A stretch of 64,000 nucleotides of DNA from Burkholderiales bacterium 67-32 (GCA_001898625.1 MKUP01000011.1:62001-126000), one strand, 5' to 3'; shown: positions 1 through 8,288, counted from the stretch's first letter. Program-made: numbers and translations. Notes: generated by a model not told the origin, from the letters alone.

Positions 1-1096
1 TGCGAGTCAGTAGAATGTGGCCGTCCAGCAGCGACTTCGCTTCGTCGCCGATGGGATCGGAAGTGGATTCGCCATCGACCAGGACGGTGTACATGGCGGT
101 GATCGACCCCTGAGGCGTACCGCCGGCGCGTTCGATCAGGCGCGGCAGCATGGTGTAGACCGACGGAGTGAAGCCTCCCCGCGCCGGCGGCTCGCCCGCG
201 GCCAGGCCGATCTCGCGTTGAGCGCGGGCGAATCGGGTAAGCGAGTCGATCAGCAGCAGCACCCTTTTGCCCCGGTCGCGGAACGCCTCGGCGATCGCGG
301 TGGCGGTGAAGGCCGCGCGGGAACGCTCCATCGACGTGCGGTCCGAGGTAGCGCAGACGACGACGGTCTTGCGGATCAGTTCGGCGTCCAGTTCGTGCTG
401 GAGAAATTCATTGAGTTCGCGACCTCGTTCGCCGATCAGGCCGAACACGATGGCCTCGGCTTCGCAGCCGCGCGCGATGGCCGCCATCAAGGTTGTCTTG
501 CCGCACCCCGGACCGGCGAACACACCGATACGCTGGCCCACGCCCATGGTGAGCAAACCGTCGATGGCGCGCACGCCGGTCGCCAGCGGAGTGACAATAC
601 GCGGACGGTCGGTGGCCGCTGGAGCGTCGCGCACCACCGGGGACATCTCGCGCCAGGTCGCGACGTTCTCGCCCGCGGCTGGCGCCCGGAACAGCCGGCG
701 CCCGAAGCCGTCGAGCACACAGCCGAACAAATGATCGCCCACCTCGATGGAGTGGGCACGCCGCAGCGGTTCGATAGCCGTACGGGTGGACACCCCTTCC
801 AGCGGGCTCAGCGCCGACAGGATGGCCGCCTTGTCGGTAAAGCCAACTACTTCGGCCAGCATGTCCTTGCCCGGATTCTCGGGGTTGCGCAAGTTGCACA
901 GCTCGCCGATCTGCACAGGTGGCATGTGCGCCTCGATCAGCGTTCCCAACACTTGCGCCACCCGACCCTGGCTGGAAAAACCTGGGCGGGGAGGCAGCCC
1001 GGCCGCGACGCCGTCCAGCCGGGTACGCGCCTCGCCCAGGCGCTGTCGCAGCGCCTGATCGAAGTCCGCCGAAGCGGCTGGAGCGCCCGTCACCAT
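1..1096 (-). CDS. sctN: T3SS ATPase SctN (BscN/YscN/HrcN family), C-terminus outside the window
   Basis: Hexameric cytoplasmic ATPase that unfolds and feeds substrates to the T3SS export gate. Translating the complement from the ATG at 1096 gives 365 codons running off the window edge, of a usual 430-450. A Walker A motif GPGCGKTT is at about residues 195-202 and Walker B VLLLIDSLTRFA at about 279-290. The order of an N-terminal beta-barrel and a RecA-like core matches the F1-beta-like export ATPases. The start overlaps the sctD stop (ATGGTGA), so the two are translationally coupled. It is the last gene of the minus-strand T3SS operon visible here. FliI is the close alternative, but the sctD/sctV context decides for T3SS. 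Confidence 0.95.
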   Translation of the reverse strand, partial: MVTGAPAASADFDQALRQRLGEARTRLDGVAAGLPPRPGFSSQGRVAQVLGTLIEAHMPPVQIGELCNLRNPENPGKDMLAEVVGFTDKAAILSALSPLEGVSTRTAIEPLRRAHSIEVGDHLFGCVLDGFGRRLFRAPAAGENVATWREMSPVVRDAPAATDRPRIVTPLATGVRAIDGLLTMGVGQRIGVFAGPGCGKTTLMAAIARGCEAEAIVFGLIGERGRELNEFLQHELDAELIRKTVVVCATSDRTSMERSRAAFTATAIAEAFRDRGKRVLLLIDSLTRFARAQREIGLAAGEPPARGGFTPSVYTMLPRLIERAGGTPQGSITAMYTVLVDGESTSDPIGDEAKSLLDGHILLTR

Positions 1097-2070
1097 GCGA
1101 TGTTCAAGGTTTGCCTGCCGGTAAATCTGAGCTGGTTGCCGGCCACCGCTGCCAGCCGCACGCCGCGATGCTCGTCGCCTACATACAGCCGGCGGCCATC
1201 GTCGATGACGATGCTGGGATCGTTGCCGGACAGCACCTGGACGATGCGGAACGGCAGCATGGCTTCCGTGCTGCCTATCTTCACCTGGATGGGAAAATCG
1301 ATCACGTAAGTCTCGGCGAATGCGCGCAACATGCGTTGCAGGCGCTCGGCGTCTTCGTCGTTCAAGGCGCCGCGCAGGGTCCATTCCCGCTCCCGCAGGT
1401 CCAGGACAACACGCCCCAGCAGATCGACTTCGCCCAACCGCTTGCGCAAGGCCGCCTGCAACGCATCGGGGGCGAGATGGCTGGGCACGGCTGCCTCGGG
1501 CCGTTTGCGGACCTCCGCCGCAAAGCCCGCTTCGAACGAGTCCACCGGATGGCTGGTCAACGCGTAGGCGGCAGCCGCCGATAGCGCCGCCATCGCCGCC
1601 ACCGGCACCAGCGCCATGCGAAAGCCGCGCACACGGCTGGCCGGCGGCGACGGTTCGGCCGCGGCGGCCGGGGTGTCCGCCACGGCAGACGCGTCGGACG
1701 GCGCCGCCCCGGACTCGGCGCGTTCATCGCCCTGCTGTGCCTGCCCATCCACGGGATCGGCAGGCGGATCCTGCCAAGGCGCGCCACCGTCGCACACCGT
1801 CAACCAGATAGCGCCAGCCCGTCCGAACGCGCCGTCCGCCAGCGGAACCTGCTCCCGAGCGGCATTGCTGTCCTGGCCGCGCACCATGCCGTCGGCCGGC
1901 CTCAATATCCATTGGCCGTCCTCGCACGACAGACGGGCATGGCGTGCCGCGATGCCGGGATCGGCCAACACCACGTCCGCCTCTTCGTCCGCGCCGATGG
2001 CCAGCTCCACGCCGTCCAGCGGCAAAGTGGCGCCGCGATGGTAGCCACTCAGTATTCTCAGTTCCTGCAT
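1090..2070 (-). CDS. sctD: T3SS inner-membrane ring protein SctD (FHA-type, YscD/BscD-like)
   Basis: Builds the outer of the two inner-membrane rings of the injectisome. The 326-aa product starts MQELRILSGYHRGATLPLDG, typical of the cytoplasmic FHA-like domain (about residues 1-95). An acidic, Ala/Pro-rich linker (about 100-148) follows, then one membrane segment (about 152-171, MALVPVAAMAALSAAAAYAL) and a periplasmic part ending TLNIAW. The ATG at 2070 is preceded by AGGAGA at good spacing. An upstream in-frame ATG would add 35 residues without family resemblance. It follows an unknown T3SS gene and overlaps sctN by 7 nt. Confidence 0.9.
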   Translation of the reverse strand: MQELRILSGYHRGATLPLDGVELAIGADEEADVVLADPGIAARHARLSCEDGQWILRPADGMVRGQDSNAAREQVPLADGAFGRAGAIWLTVCDGGAPWQDPPADPVDGQAQQGDERAESGAAPSDASAVADTPAAAAEPSPPASRVRGFRMALVPVAAMAALSAAAAYALTSHPVDSFEAGFAAEVRKRPEAAVPSHLAPDALQAALRKRLGEVDLLGRVVLDLREREWTLRGALNDEDAERLQRMLRAFAETYVIDFPIQVKIGSTEAMLPFRIVQVLSGNDPSIVIDDGRRLYVGDEHRGVRLAAVAGNQLRFTGRQTLNIAW

Positions 2071-2084
2071 GATTTCTCCTGGTC

Positions 2085-2519
2085 CTATGCCATCCAGTCC
2101 CTGGACGTCTTCAGCAAGGCCATCAACAGGCCGCCCCGGCCCGGCACATGGGTAGCCGGATCCAGCGGATTCCAACCCGGGTTGTCGCTGTTGATCAGGG
2201 CGCCGACCACCATCGCCTCCGCCAGGTCCCGGCGCTGGCGGGTGCGCGCTTCGCGGCGCGCGGCCTCGCTACGCAGCGACACGGTGGTCTCCCGTCGGTC
2301 GCGCAGCAACGCAGGAACTTTCCGTTCCTTGGCGGCCAGCTCCTGGTTGACCTGGCTCATCAAGCCAAAGATGAATTCGCAGCACTGCTCGCGCAAGGTA
2401 TCCAGTTCACGCGCCAGATACTTGTCCCGCTGCGCGCGCTCGATGATGTTCAGCGCCTGTTCATAGGTCATCGAAGCCGCCGGCCTCTGCCCCGCCGTCT
2501 TTCTTTCCGGTAGGTTCAT
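2085..2519 (-). CDS. T3SS-operon protein of unknown function (144 aa)
   Basis: I do not recognise the family. The product is charged and helical: residues about 17-100 are rich in Arg, Glu, Gln and Leu (EQALNIIERAQRDKYLAREL, then an Arg-rich stretch), followed by a Gly/Pro-containing tail ending LLMALLKTSRDWMA. No signal peptide or membrane segment is seen. The ATG at 2519 has GGAG about 8 nt upstream, and the gene ends 14 nt before sctD. Lying between a secreted-looking Pro-rich protein and sctD, it may be a small chaperone or structural accessory; that is inference only. Confidence 0.75.
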   Translation of the reverse strand: MNLPERKTAGQRPAASMTYEQALNIIERAQRDKYLARELDTLREQCCEFIFGLMSQVNQELAAKERKVPALLRDRRETTVSLRSEAARREARTRQRRDLAEAMVVGALINSDNPGWNPLDPATHVPGRGGLLMALLKTSRDWMA

Positions 2520-2621
2520 GGAAACGCTCCGCGTTCACTTCGTTCTGCATGCATGGATGTATGCCGGGCCGACAAGGGTTCCAGCCACATCCGGCTTCAC
2601 TCGCCGTCTTCCGCCCCGGGA

Positions 2622-3539
2622 TCAGCGCAGGAGATGCCGCAGCACGTGGCTGCGCCCGTCCTCCTCCAGCTGCGATGCCGACTTGACGTTGGCCAGCATG
2701 GCTCTCGACGCATCACCCGCGGCAATGTCCGCGGCACTGCCGTCGACGCCGGACGCGAGTCCAGCTGCCATGCCGGCGGATGGTGCGGCGGATCGCCGCG
2801 GCGGCGGCGGTGGGGGCGGGGGTGCCCTGCGTCGCCCTGACGAACTGCCCGCGTCGCTGAAAAGGCCCTCTTCATGCTCGTGTTCGCGTTCGTCCAGATC
2901 GTCCGTCGCCATACTGCGACGGTCCCAGTCGGACGGGTGGGGCCTCGGTTCGCGATCGAGGCCGGCCAGCGCCGGGCCCCTGCGATCTGCGGGCCGGCGT
3001 GGCAGGGGCGGTGGCTCGTCGCGCTCTTCACGCTGATCCGCCGATGGCCCGGCCGATCCCGCGGACAACTGCGCTTCGACCGCTCGAAGGCGCGCGTCGA
3101 CCGTTCGAAGGTGCGCCTCGACGGCCTGAAGGCTTGACGTCAGCCTGTTGTCGATCAATTCGAAGATCCGCTGCAATGCCGGATCCAGCGCGGCCCCGCC
3201 GGGTCCTGGGGGATGGTCGTAGCCGTGGGGGGCAGCCGGCGGAACATGGCCTCCCGGGGCGGGATAGGCCGGATGCGGCCAGCCCCCCGGCACCGAACCG
3301 TATTGAGCGGGTCCACTCTCCTGCGCCACGTAGTCGTTCACGCCCGTGATGAACCGGATATTCCAGTCCGCGGCCCTGTGAGCCATGCCATTGAACATGC
3401 TCGCCAACCGCCCGACCGCGCCGTAGGGGTTGTGCGGCGAGCGCGGCGCTGGCGCCGCCCCGTGATCATGGTGGCCGCCAAACCCCGGGCCGTAGTAGCC
3501 GTGGACGGGCGGCGGGGTGGGAGGGTGTCCTATGGGCAT
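2622..3539 (-). CDS. Proline/glycine/histidine-rich T3SS-island protein of unknown function (305 aa)
   Basis: Not recognised. The N-terminal third is rich in Pro, Gly, His and Tyr (MPIGHPPTPPPVHGYYGPGF and onward). A predicted coiled coil follows at about residues 125-165 (IFELIDNRLTSSLQAVEAHL and related heptads). After that comes a long charged, disordered stretch containing a run of eight prolines, then a conserved-looking tail (NVKSASQLEEDGRSHVLRHL). There is no signal peptide or membrane helix. The start MPIGHPP was chosen because the longer reading lacks a Shine-Dalgarno. A position right after sctV is where Yersinia-type systems carry tip/translocator genes, so a secreted substrate is possible, but no homology to LcrV/YopB/YopD is visible. 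Confidence 0.7.
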   Translation of the reverse strand: MPIGHPPTPPPVHGYYGPGFGGHHDHGAAPAPRSPHNPYGAVGRLASMFNGMAHRAADWNIRFITGVNDYVAQESGPAQYGSVPGGWPHPAYPAPGGHVPPAAPHGYDHPPGPGGAALDPALQRIFELIDNRLTSSLQAVEAHLRTVDARLRAVEAQLSAGSAGPSADQREERDEPPPLPRRPADRRGPALAGLDREPRPHPSDWDRRSMATDDLDEREHEHEEGLFSDAGSSSGRRRAPPPPPPPPRRSAAPSAGMAAGLASGVDGSAADIAAGDASRAMLANVKSASQLEEDGRSHVLRHLLR

Positions 3540-3613
3540 GGTGTCATCCTTGCGATGGATTCCGCTCGGACAGTCGGTGCGTGACGTCACGATGCGGGAG
3601 GTTATCTATCTCA

Positions 3614-3641
3614 TGAATGTCCTGGCCTGGGTCTTGGTTCC
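3614..3641 (-). promoter_or_regulatory. Weak candidate HrpL-type promoter ahead of the 305-aa gene
   Basis: On the minus strand GGAACC (3641-3636) is followed after 15-16 nt by ACATTCATGA. The -35 element is perfect, but the -10 matches CCACNNA/TTACNNA poorly. It lies between the sctV stop and the next start (ATG 3539), about 75 nt upstream. A second GGAACC-N16-CATTCATGA occurs at 12899 on the plus strand. Confidence 0.3.
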
Positions 3642-3648
3642 CGCGGCC

Positions 3649-5742
3649 TCAGATCTCGATCATCCCCACCGGCTTGACCTTGGCATGCTGGGTCAGTTCC
3701 GAGAAGGCGAACACCGGCACGGAAAAGAATTCCTCTTCGATCAGCTTGCGCACCGAGCGGCGAATATCAGCCGCGGTCACCAGGACCGGCGGCGCGATCG
3801 GCGTACACACGTTGGTCGACAGCTCGTTCAGGCGATCCAGGATCGTCTGCTCCACCTCCGAATCGATGTCGAGATAACTTCCCTGGCTGGTCTGGCGCAT
3901 GGCGTTGCGCAGCATATCCTCCAGTTCTGGCGACAACAGGATGACCTCGATCAGGCCATCGCGCGCGGCCTCGAAACACAGCTGGCGCTTGAAGGCCAGG
4001 CGCACGTAGTCGGCGATCACATCGGGATCGCGCTCTTTCGACGCCCAGTCCAGCGTGGTTTCCAGCAACAATCTGGCATTGCGCAGCGACACGCCTTCGC
4101 GCGCCAACCGCTGTACCACCTCGGTCAGGCGCGGCAGCGTCACCGATTTGATGACCTCTTTGCCCAGCTCCGGATAACGGCGTTCGGCCCACATGGTGAA
4201 GCGGATGACCTCGTTCACGCCAACGAACATCTGGCAGTTGCGCAGCATCTCCGCCTCGACGTCGGCGGCGAATACGGTCTCCCAGCGCTGCCAGAGGATA
4301 CCGGCCTCGGTCAGCTTGGCTTCGTCGTCGAGCTTGACCCACACCCGGCGCCGGCGGGAACCCGCGATGCTGCGCTCGAACGCCTGAAAACCCAGCTCCT
4401 GCACACGTTCCAGCGGTTCACGGGTGGCGCCCCAGCCGATCAGGACGTCTTCGTCGACCAGCGGCACCTCCGCCATCATGAAATACACCCGCCCTGCCGG
4501 CATCGTTTGGCTGAACTCGAACTCCACCGGTTTGAGATCGGGAATGCCCCGCCGCTCCAGCATGCCATTGCGCATGACGCGCACCGCGGTCCGGATCGCC
4601 TCGGCCTCGACCGTATTGCGCAGGGATTCGGGCAGCCTCAGGATGAACGGCGTGGTCGCCGAGAAGTTGGTCAGGTCGACGATGCGCGCGTTCTTTTTTT
4701 CCTGCTCTTCGGCTTCACGGCGCATTTCGGCGTCTGCCACGGGCTTGAGCAGCCCGGTTACGCCGGCAACGCCCAGGCCGACGGCCAGTACGGCGAACAC
4801 GGTGGTGGGCATGCCTGGAACCAGCCCGAACAGCAGCACGATTCCGGCGGTTGTCAGCAGCGCCTTGGGTTCCGCGAACAGTTCGCTGACGATGTCCCGC
4901 CCGATATTGCTCTCTTCACCCTCCGCCTTGTTGTCGTTGTTCACGCGGGTAGTAATGATGCCCGCGCCCAGTGCGATCAACAGCGCGGGGATCTGGCCGA
5001 TCAACGCATCGCCGATGGAGAGTATCGAGTAGACGTGCGTCGCCTCGCCGGCACTCATGCCGCGCTGCACGATGCCGATCGTGATGCCGCCGATCAGATT
5101 GATGGCCGTGATGCACAGGCTGGCGATGGCATCGCCTTTGACGAACTTCATGGCGCCGTCCATGGCGCCGTGCAATTGGCTTTCCTGCCCCAGGTGGGCC
5201 CGCTTGGCCCGGGCTTCGTCCGCGGTCAGGATGCCCGCGCGCAAGTCGCTGTCGATCGACATCTGCTTGCCCGGCATGGCATCCAGCGAAAAGCGCGCCG
5301 ATACCTCCGACACGCGCTCCGACCCCTTGGTGATGACGATGAACTGCACCACGGTCAGGATCAGGAAAATGACCAGGCCGACCGCCAGGTTGCCGCCCAC
5401 CACGAAGTTGCCGAAGGTCTCGACGATCTCGCCGGCCTCGGCCTCCAGCAGGATCAGGCGCGTGGTGGATACCGAGATGGCGAGCCGGAACAGCGTGGTC
5501 AGCAGCAGCACGGCCGGGAAGGTCGAGAAGGCGGTCGGACCAGGCATGTACATGGCCACGATCACGATCAGGCCTGACGCGCACAGGCTGAACGCGATCA
5601 TCACGTCCAGCAGCCATAGCGGCAAGGGCAGGACCAGCATGAAAACAATGCCGATCACCAGGGCCGCTGCCAGCAATTCGGCCCGCTTGGCCAGCTTGCC
5701 GGCGAAATTGTTGAGCAGCAGGACGATCCACATGGCCTTCAT
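3649..5742 (-). CDS. sctV: T3SS export gate protein SctV (LcrD/BcrD/HrcV family)
   Basis: Nonameric export gate of the injectisome. The 697-aa product has a membrane half of about eight helices (residues about 15-330, beginning LLAAALVIGIVFMLVLPLPL), which carries the FHIPEP-family signature around FSTFPAVLLLTTLFRLAISV. A large cytoplasmic domain follows (about 350-697), ending GMIEI. The length fits LcrD (about 700 aa). The ATG at 5742 overlaps the sctY stop as ATGA, with GGAAG upstream, so translation is coupled. FlhA is the only confusable family; the yscX/yscY-type neighbours make this the T3SS member. Confidence 0.96.
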   Translation of the reverse strand: MKAMWIVLLLNNFAGKLAKRAELLAAALVIGIVFMLVLPLPLWLLDVMIAFSLCASGLIVIVAMYMPGPTAFSTFPAVLLLTTLFRLAISVSTTRLILLEAEAGEIVETFGNFVVGGNLAVGLVIFLILTVVQFIVITKGSERVSEVSARFSLDAMPGKQMSIDSDLRAGILTADEARAKRAHLGQESQLHGAMDGAMKFVKGDAIASLCITAINLIGGITIGIVQRGMSAGEATHVYSILSIGDALIGQIPALLIALGAGIITTRVNNDNKAEGEESNIGRDIVSELFAEPKALLTTAGIVLLFGLVPGMPTTVFAVLAVGLGVAGVTGLLKPVADAEMRREAEEQEKKNARIVDLTNFSATTPFILRLPESLRNTVEAEAIRTAVRVMRNGMLERRGIPDLKPVEFEFSQTMPAGRVYFMMAEVPLVDEDVLIGWGATREPLERVQELGFQAFERSIAGSRRRRVWVKLDDEAKLTEAGILWQRWETVFAADVEAEMLRNCQMFVGVNEVIRFTMWAERRYPELGKEVIKSVTLPRLTEVVQRLAREGVSLRNARLLLETTLDWASKERDPDVIADYVRLAFKRQLCFEAARDGLIEVILLSPELEDMLRNAMRQTSQGSYLDIDSEVEQTILDRLNELSTNVCTPIAPPVLVTAADIRRSVRKLIEEEFFSVPVFAFSELTQHAKVKPVGMIEI

Positions 5743-6047
5743 GGTCTTGCCTTCCCCATCGCCGTGGGATCCTGGTACTGCAATCGCCGCAGGACAAGAT
5801 CGACCCACTGGCCATTCTCGGGCGTCCGCAGCGCCCGCAGCCGCGCTTCGTCGACCGGCTCCATCAGTTCAGCCGCGGCGTAGTCGCACATGAGCTGCAA
5901 CCGGGGATCTCCCGGCCACAGCTGGAGGCACCCCATGGCCAGATCGTAGGCTGGCTCGTGCTGGTAGGCATTGAGATGGCCCCACACCAGGCCAATGGCC
6001 AGTTGCAGTTCCAGGGGGGTCGAATCAGTCCGTCGCCTTGGGCGCAT
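5739..6047 (-). CDS. sctY: SctY (YscY-like) T3SS accessory protein
   Basis: 102-aa helical, TPR-like protein (LELQLAIGLVWGHLNAYQHE, then the repeated pattern AYDLAMGCLQLWPGDPRL). YscY proteins are about 114 aa and bind YscX and LcrD; identification rests on size, fold pattern and position directly before sctV with a 4-nt ATGA overlap. The ATG at 6047 has AGGACGAG upstream. It overlaps the end of sctX by 23 nt. Sequence similarity to YscY cannot be scored here, so the name is by synteny. Confidence 0.75.
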   Translation of the reverse strand: MRPRRRTDSTPLELQLAIGLVWGHLNAYQHEPAYDLAMGCLQLWPGDPRLQLMCDYAAAELMEPVDEARLRALRTPENGQWVDLVLRRLQYQDPTAMGKARP

Positions 6048-6477
6048 GCTCGTCCTGTTGCGGTTGGATGGATTGGCTTTCCGCATCGCTGCGTTTCATT
6101 TGCATCCAGCGCAGGCGCCAGCGCACCGCCAGTTCGACCGCGCGTATGGCGCGCATCGATGGCCCGCGGCTTTCTTCGGGCAGGTCCAGCGAATGCGCTA
6201 CCAGCAGTTTTTGCAGGCCGCGCATGGCCGGCACCGGGTTGCCGCGCCAGGCCAGGCTGTCCGTGCTCAGCCCCGCGCCCAGCATGCCGCTCAGCCATTG
6301 CAGCGTCGGGTCGGGCGTGAATGCCTGCTGCGGCAGAGAAAGCGCCTCTTCCGCAGCCAGCAGCGCCGGCCGGGTCCGGGCGACCGGCAGGGTCTGCGCC
6401 GCACTGTGGATCTCGCCCGCGTCGCCGGCTTCCGCGGGGTACGGAACGCGGGCGTTCCCGACCGCACCGGACCTCAA
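6025..6477 (-). CDS. sctX: SctX (YscX-like) T3SS protein, TTG start
   Basis: 150-aa product if read from the TTG at 6477, which overlaps the upstream stop as TTGA and has GGGAG about 8 nt before it. There is no ATG or GTG near this junction in this frame. YscX is an early secreted substrate, about 122 aa, that works with YscY and the export gate. The C-terminal part (RGLQKLLVAHSLDLPEESRG then an Arg-rich amphipathic helix) resembles the YscX C-terminus in pattern. Position between the sycN-like and sctY genes is the main evidence. Confidence 0.7.
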   Translation of the reverse strand: MRSGAVGNARVPYPAEAGDAGEIHSAAQTLPVARTRPALLAAEEALSLPQQAFTPDPTLQWLSGMLGAGLSTDSLAWRGNPVPAMRGLQKLLVAHSLDLPEESRGPSMRAIRAVELAVRWRLRWMQMKRSDAESQSIQPQQDEHAPKATD

Positions 6478-6803
6478 TTGAGCAGCTCCCGGGCGAGTTC
6501 GAGTTGCCGCGCCAATTCCTGTGCGTCGCCTCCTTCCTGCGCGGCAAGTCGGCGCAGCAAGTACAGACTGCCGTCGACGAACATCGATGGCAGCCAATTC
6601 CCCGCCTGGCGCAGGCGTCCGGCCCGGCGTGCCAGCAGTTCCTCGGCCGTCAGCGAGGAGGCCGGACCGCCCCCCAAGGCCAGCAGGACGCCCTGATCGG
6701 GCAGAGGATAGGCAAAGAGGCGCATGCCGTTCTCCACCGTGGCCATGGCCACGGCCTGTTGCATGCGACATTCGCCGACCAGCGTGCGTACCAATTCTTC
6801 CAT
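6474..6803 (-). CDS. SycN-like T3SS chaperone
   Basis: 109-aa acidic, leucine-rich protein. Its C-terminus has the pattern LPSMFVDGSLYLLRRLAA followed by a helix ELARQLELARELLN, resembling SycN/CesT-type class I chaperones. In Yersinia SycN (with YscB) is the chaperone for the YopN gatekeeper. Here the gene sits after the sctW and tyeA homologues and before sctX, exactly the sycN slot. ATG at 6803, starting MEELVRTLVGECRMQQ. Function is inferred from synteny more than from motifs. Confidence 0.7.
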   Translation of the reverse strand: MEELVRTLVGECRMQQAVAMATVENGMRLFAYPLPDQGVLLALGGGPASSLTAEELLARRAGRLRQAGNWLPSMFVDGSLYLLRRLAAQEGGDAQELARQLELARELLN

Positions 6804-6837
6804 GGCATCCGCCTCGTTCCGTGAAAAATGACGCGCC

Positions 6838-7344
6838 TCAACCGCGCAGGCGCGTCTCTTTTTTGCGCAGGCCGGCCACCGTCTCGCGCCAATCCTGTTC
6901 GCGCAGCTCCGCGTGCGAAGGATGCACCGCCAGGTCGAGCTGATGTTGATTGAACAGGCGCGTCAACTCGTCCAGCAGATCGCGGCGCGCGGCCAGTTTC
7001 TCGTGCTGCCACAGTACCAGCGGCAACCTGGCCATGGTGTCGCGCACCAGTTGATAGGCATGGCCGCGAGACTGTTGCGACACCCCGGTCAGGTCGAGAA
7101 TCTGTCCCACCAACTGACTTGCCTTGCCTTTTCCCCAGCCCGATTCAGCGGCGGTAAGCAACAGCACCGCCAGTTCGACACGGCCCAGCCGGGCCGGCAG
7201 CCCGGTCTGCTCGGCCAGGTCGTTGCGTAGTTCTTCGGCGATCCCAATGCTCGAACGCACCAGGGTAAAGGCTGAATTGTCCGCCATCATCAACCAGTAG
7301 CGCCCCATGCTGCGCGAGGGATTGCCACGTAGATCCGATCTCAC
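6838..7344 (-). CDS. TyeA-domain T3SS gatekeeper subunit
   Basis: 168-aa protein with a clear TyeA-type segment at about residues 75-130 (LVGQILDLTGVSQQSRGHAY then ARLPLVLWQHEKLAARRDLL). TyeA binds the C-terminus of YopN to hold back effector secretion until host contact. Start is the GTG at 7344, preceded by AGGAGG at ideal spacing; the in-frame upstream ATG lies inside sctW. The product is longer than Yersinia TyeA (92 aa). SctW and TyeA are separate genes, as in Yersinia and unlike fused gatekeepers such as MxiC or HrpJ. Confidence 0.85.
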   Translation of the reverse strand: MRSDLRGNPSRSMGRYWLMMADNSAFTLVRSSIGIAEELRNDLAEQTGLPARLGRVELAVLLLTAAESGWGKGKASQLVGQILDLTGVSQQSRGHAYQLVRDTMARLPLVLWQHEKLAARRDLLDELTRLFNQHQLDLAVHPSHAELREQDWRETVAGLRKKETRLRG

Positions 7345-7361
7345 AGTACCTCCTGGCCGCG

Positions 7362-8141
7362 TTAGAGCCCCGACATCATTCTCGAGCGCAGCGTTTCCAT
7401 CGCCTGCACGCAATTGTCGGCGCCGAAATTCTTGATCAGCGCTTTGAGTACCGTCAATGGCGTTAATGGCACGTCCACGTTGCCGTACCTCTTGGCACCG
7501 ATCAGAAATCGCGAATCGCGCACGGAAGCCGACCTATTCTCCGGGTCGAACTCTATCGCGGGCACCAGCTCATCCGTTTCCTGCAGCGCCTTGCGCACTT
7601 CGTGTGGAAACGTGTCGACCAGCGACGTCATCATGCTGTTGACAGTCCGACGCATGGCATTTTTCTTGCGCGGCGGCAGATCCTGCGTCTCCAGCGCGTG
7701 CAACGCGTCGAACAAGACGTGATAGCTGTGCAGCGGCGCGAAGTGCTGGTTCAGATGAAACACAAGCTTCCTCCGGCCTTCCTCCGCATCATCGGAGGAC
7801 AGCATGTCCAGCGCATCCTGCACGGGATCAAGGAAGACAGCGCCCTGCGGATTTTCTTCCTTCTTCGCTGCCTTGCCGCCGCGCGAGCGGGATGGCGATG
7901 CATGGCGTTCGTTTCGCGAACGCATGGCCGCCACTCGCTGGCTGAGGCCGCTGCGGCTACGTTCCAGACCATGCTGGACACCGGCCGAGCTGTCCATGGC
8001 ATCGGCGGACGTCCACCGAATGCGCTCCCGCCCCTGAGCAGGGTCTTGCCGCGTGAGCGGCGTGGACGGCTGCGGCGGCCTGGGCACGACTACCGGCTCG
8101 TGCGGGATATTGCCGATGTGGAGGCGACTGATCTGGTTCAT
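7362..8141 (-). CDS. sctW: T3SS gatekeeper SctW (YopN/BopN-like)
   Basis: 259-aa secreted plug controlling the switch from translocator to effector export. The N-terminal MNQISRLHIGNIPHEP and following Pro/Ser-rich stretch look like a T3SS export signal. A helical region LSQRVAAMRSRNERH and a helical core (about 95-240) follow. The first gene of the operon, it is followed after 17 nt by the tyeA-like gene. The ATG at 8141 is only 5 nt downstream of the HrpL-type -10 element, so the transcript would be leaderless or nearly so. The next in-frame Met is residue 49. Confidence 0.8.
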   Translation of the reverse strand: MNQISRLHIGNIPHEPVVVPRPPQPSTPLTRQDPAQGRERIRWTSADAMDSSAGVQHGLERSRSGLSQRVAAMRSRNERHASPSRSRGGKAAKKEENPQGAVFLDPVQDALDMLSSDDAEEGRRKLVFHLNQHFAPLHSYHVLFDALHALETQDLPPRKKNAMRRTVNSMMTSLVDTFPHEVRKALQETDELVPAIEFDPENRSASVRDSRFLIGAKRYGNVDVPLTPLTVLKALIKNFGADNCVQAMETLRSRMMSGL

Positions 8142-8146
8142 GGCAT

Positions 8147-8174
8147 TGGGTAACCCGCGCCACGATACGGTTCC
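8147..8174 (-). promoter_or_regulatory. HrpL/BtrS-type ECF promoter of the sctW operon
   Basis: Minus strand: GGAACC (8174-8169), 15-nt spacer, TTACCCA (8153-8147). This matches the bipartite promoter recognised by HrpL-type sigma factors (GGAACC-N15/16-CCACNNA), with TTAC in place of CCAC. The same TTACCNA -10 occurs in the promoter at 12286. The element nearly abuts the sctW ATG. Confidence 0.7.
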
Positions 8175-8197
8175 ATTTTCCGCCCCCGCATTTCTCA

Positions 8198-8211
8198 ACT
8201 TTGATCAAAGT
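8198..8211. promoter_or_regulatory. 14-bp perfect palindrome between sctW and the ECF sigma gene
   Basis: ACTTTGATCAAAGT is a perfect palindrome, 57 nt upstream of the sctW start and about 150 nt upstream of the sigma gene. It sits upstream of the HrpL-type -35 on the minus strand. It contains TTGATCAA but lacks the 4-nt centre of an FNR/CRP site, so the protein that reads it is unknown. A possible operator for T3SS regulation. Confidence 0.4.
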
Positions 8212-8288
8212 CTCACCAATGTTCAAGGAATGCTTTCAGCCGCCGGCCACGCCGCTATCTTTCGACCATACCCGACGGACCGCTGGCG

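Noticed and set aside
17-1309. 430-aa plus-strand ORF opposite sctN/sctD
   Set aside because: Antisense shadow of GC-rich genes; Arg/Gln/His-rich composition, and the opposite strand encodes a clear SctN with Walker motifs.
3517-5577. 686-aa plus-strand ORF opposite sctV
   Set aside because: Shadow of sctV, rich in His, Arg, Gln and Asp with no domain; the minus strand reads as a complete export gate protein.
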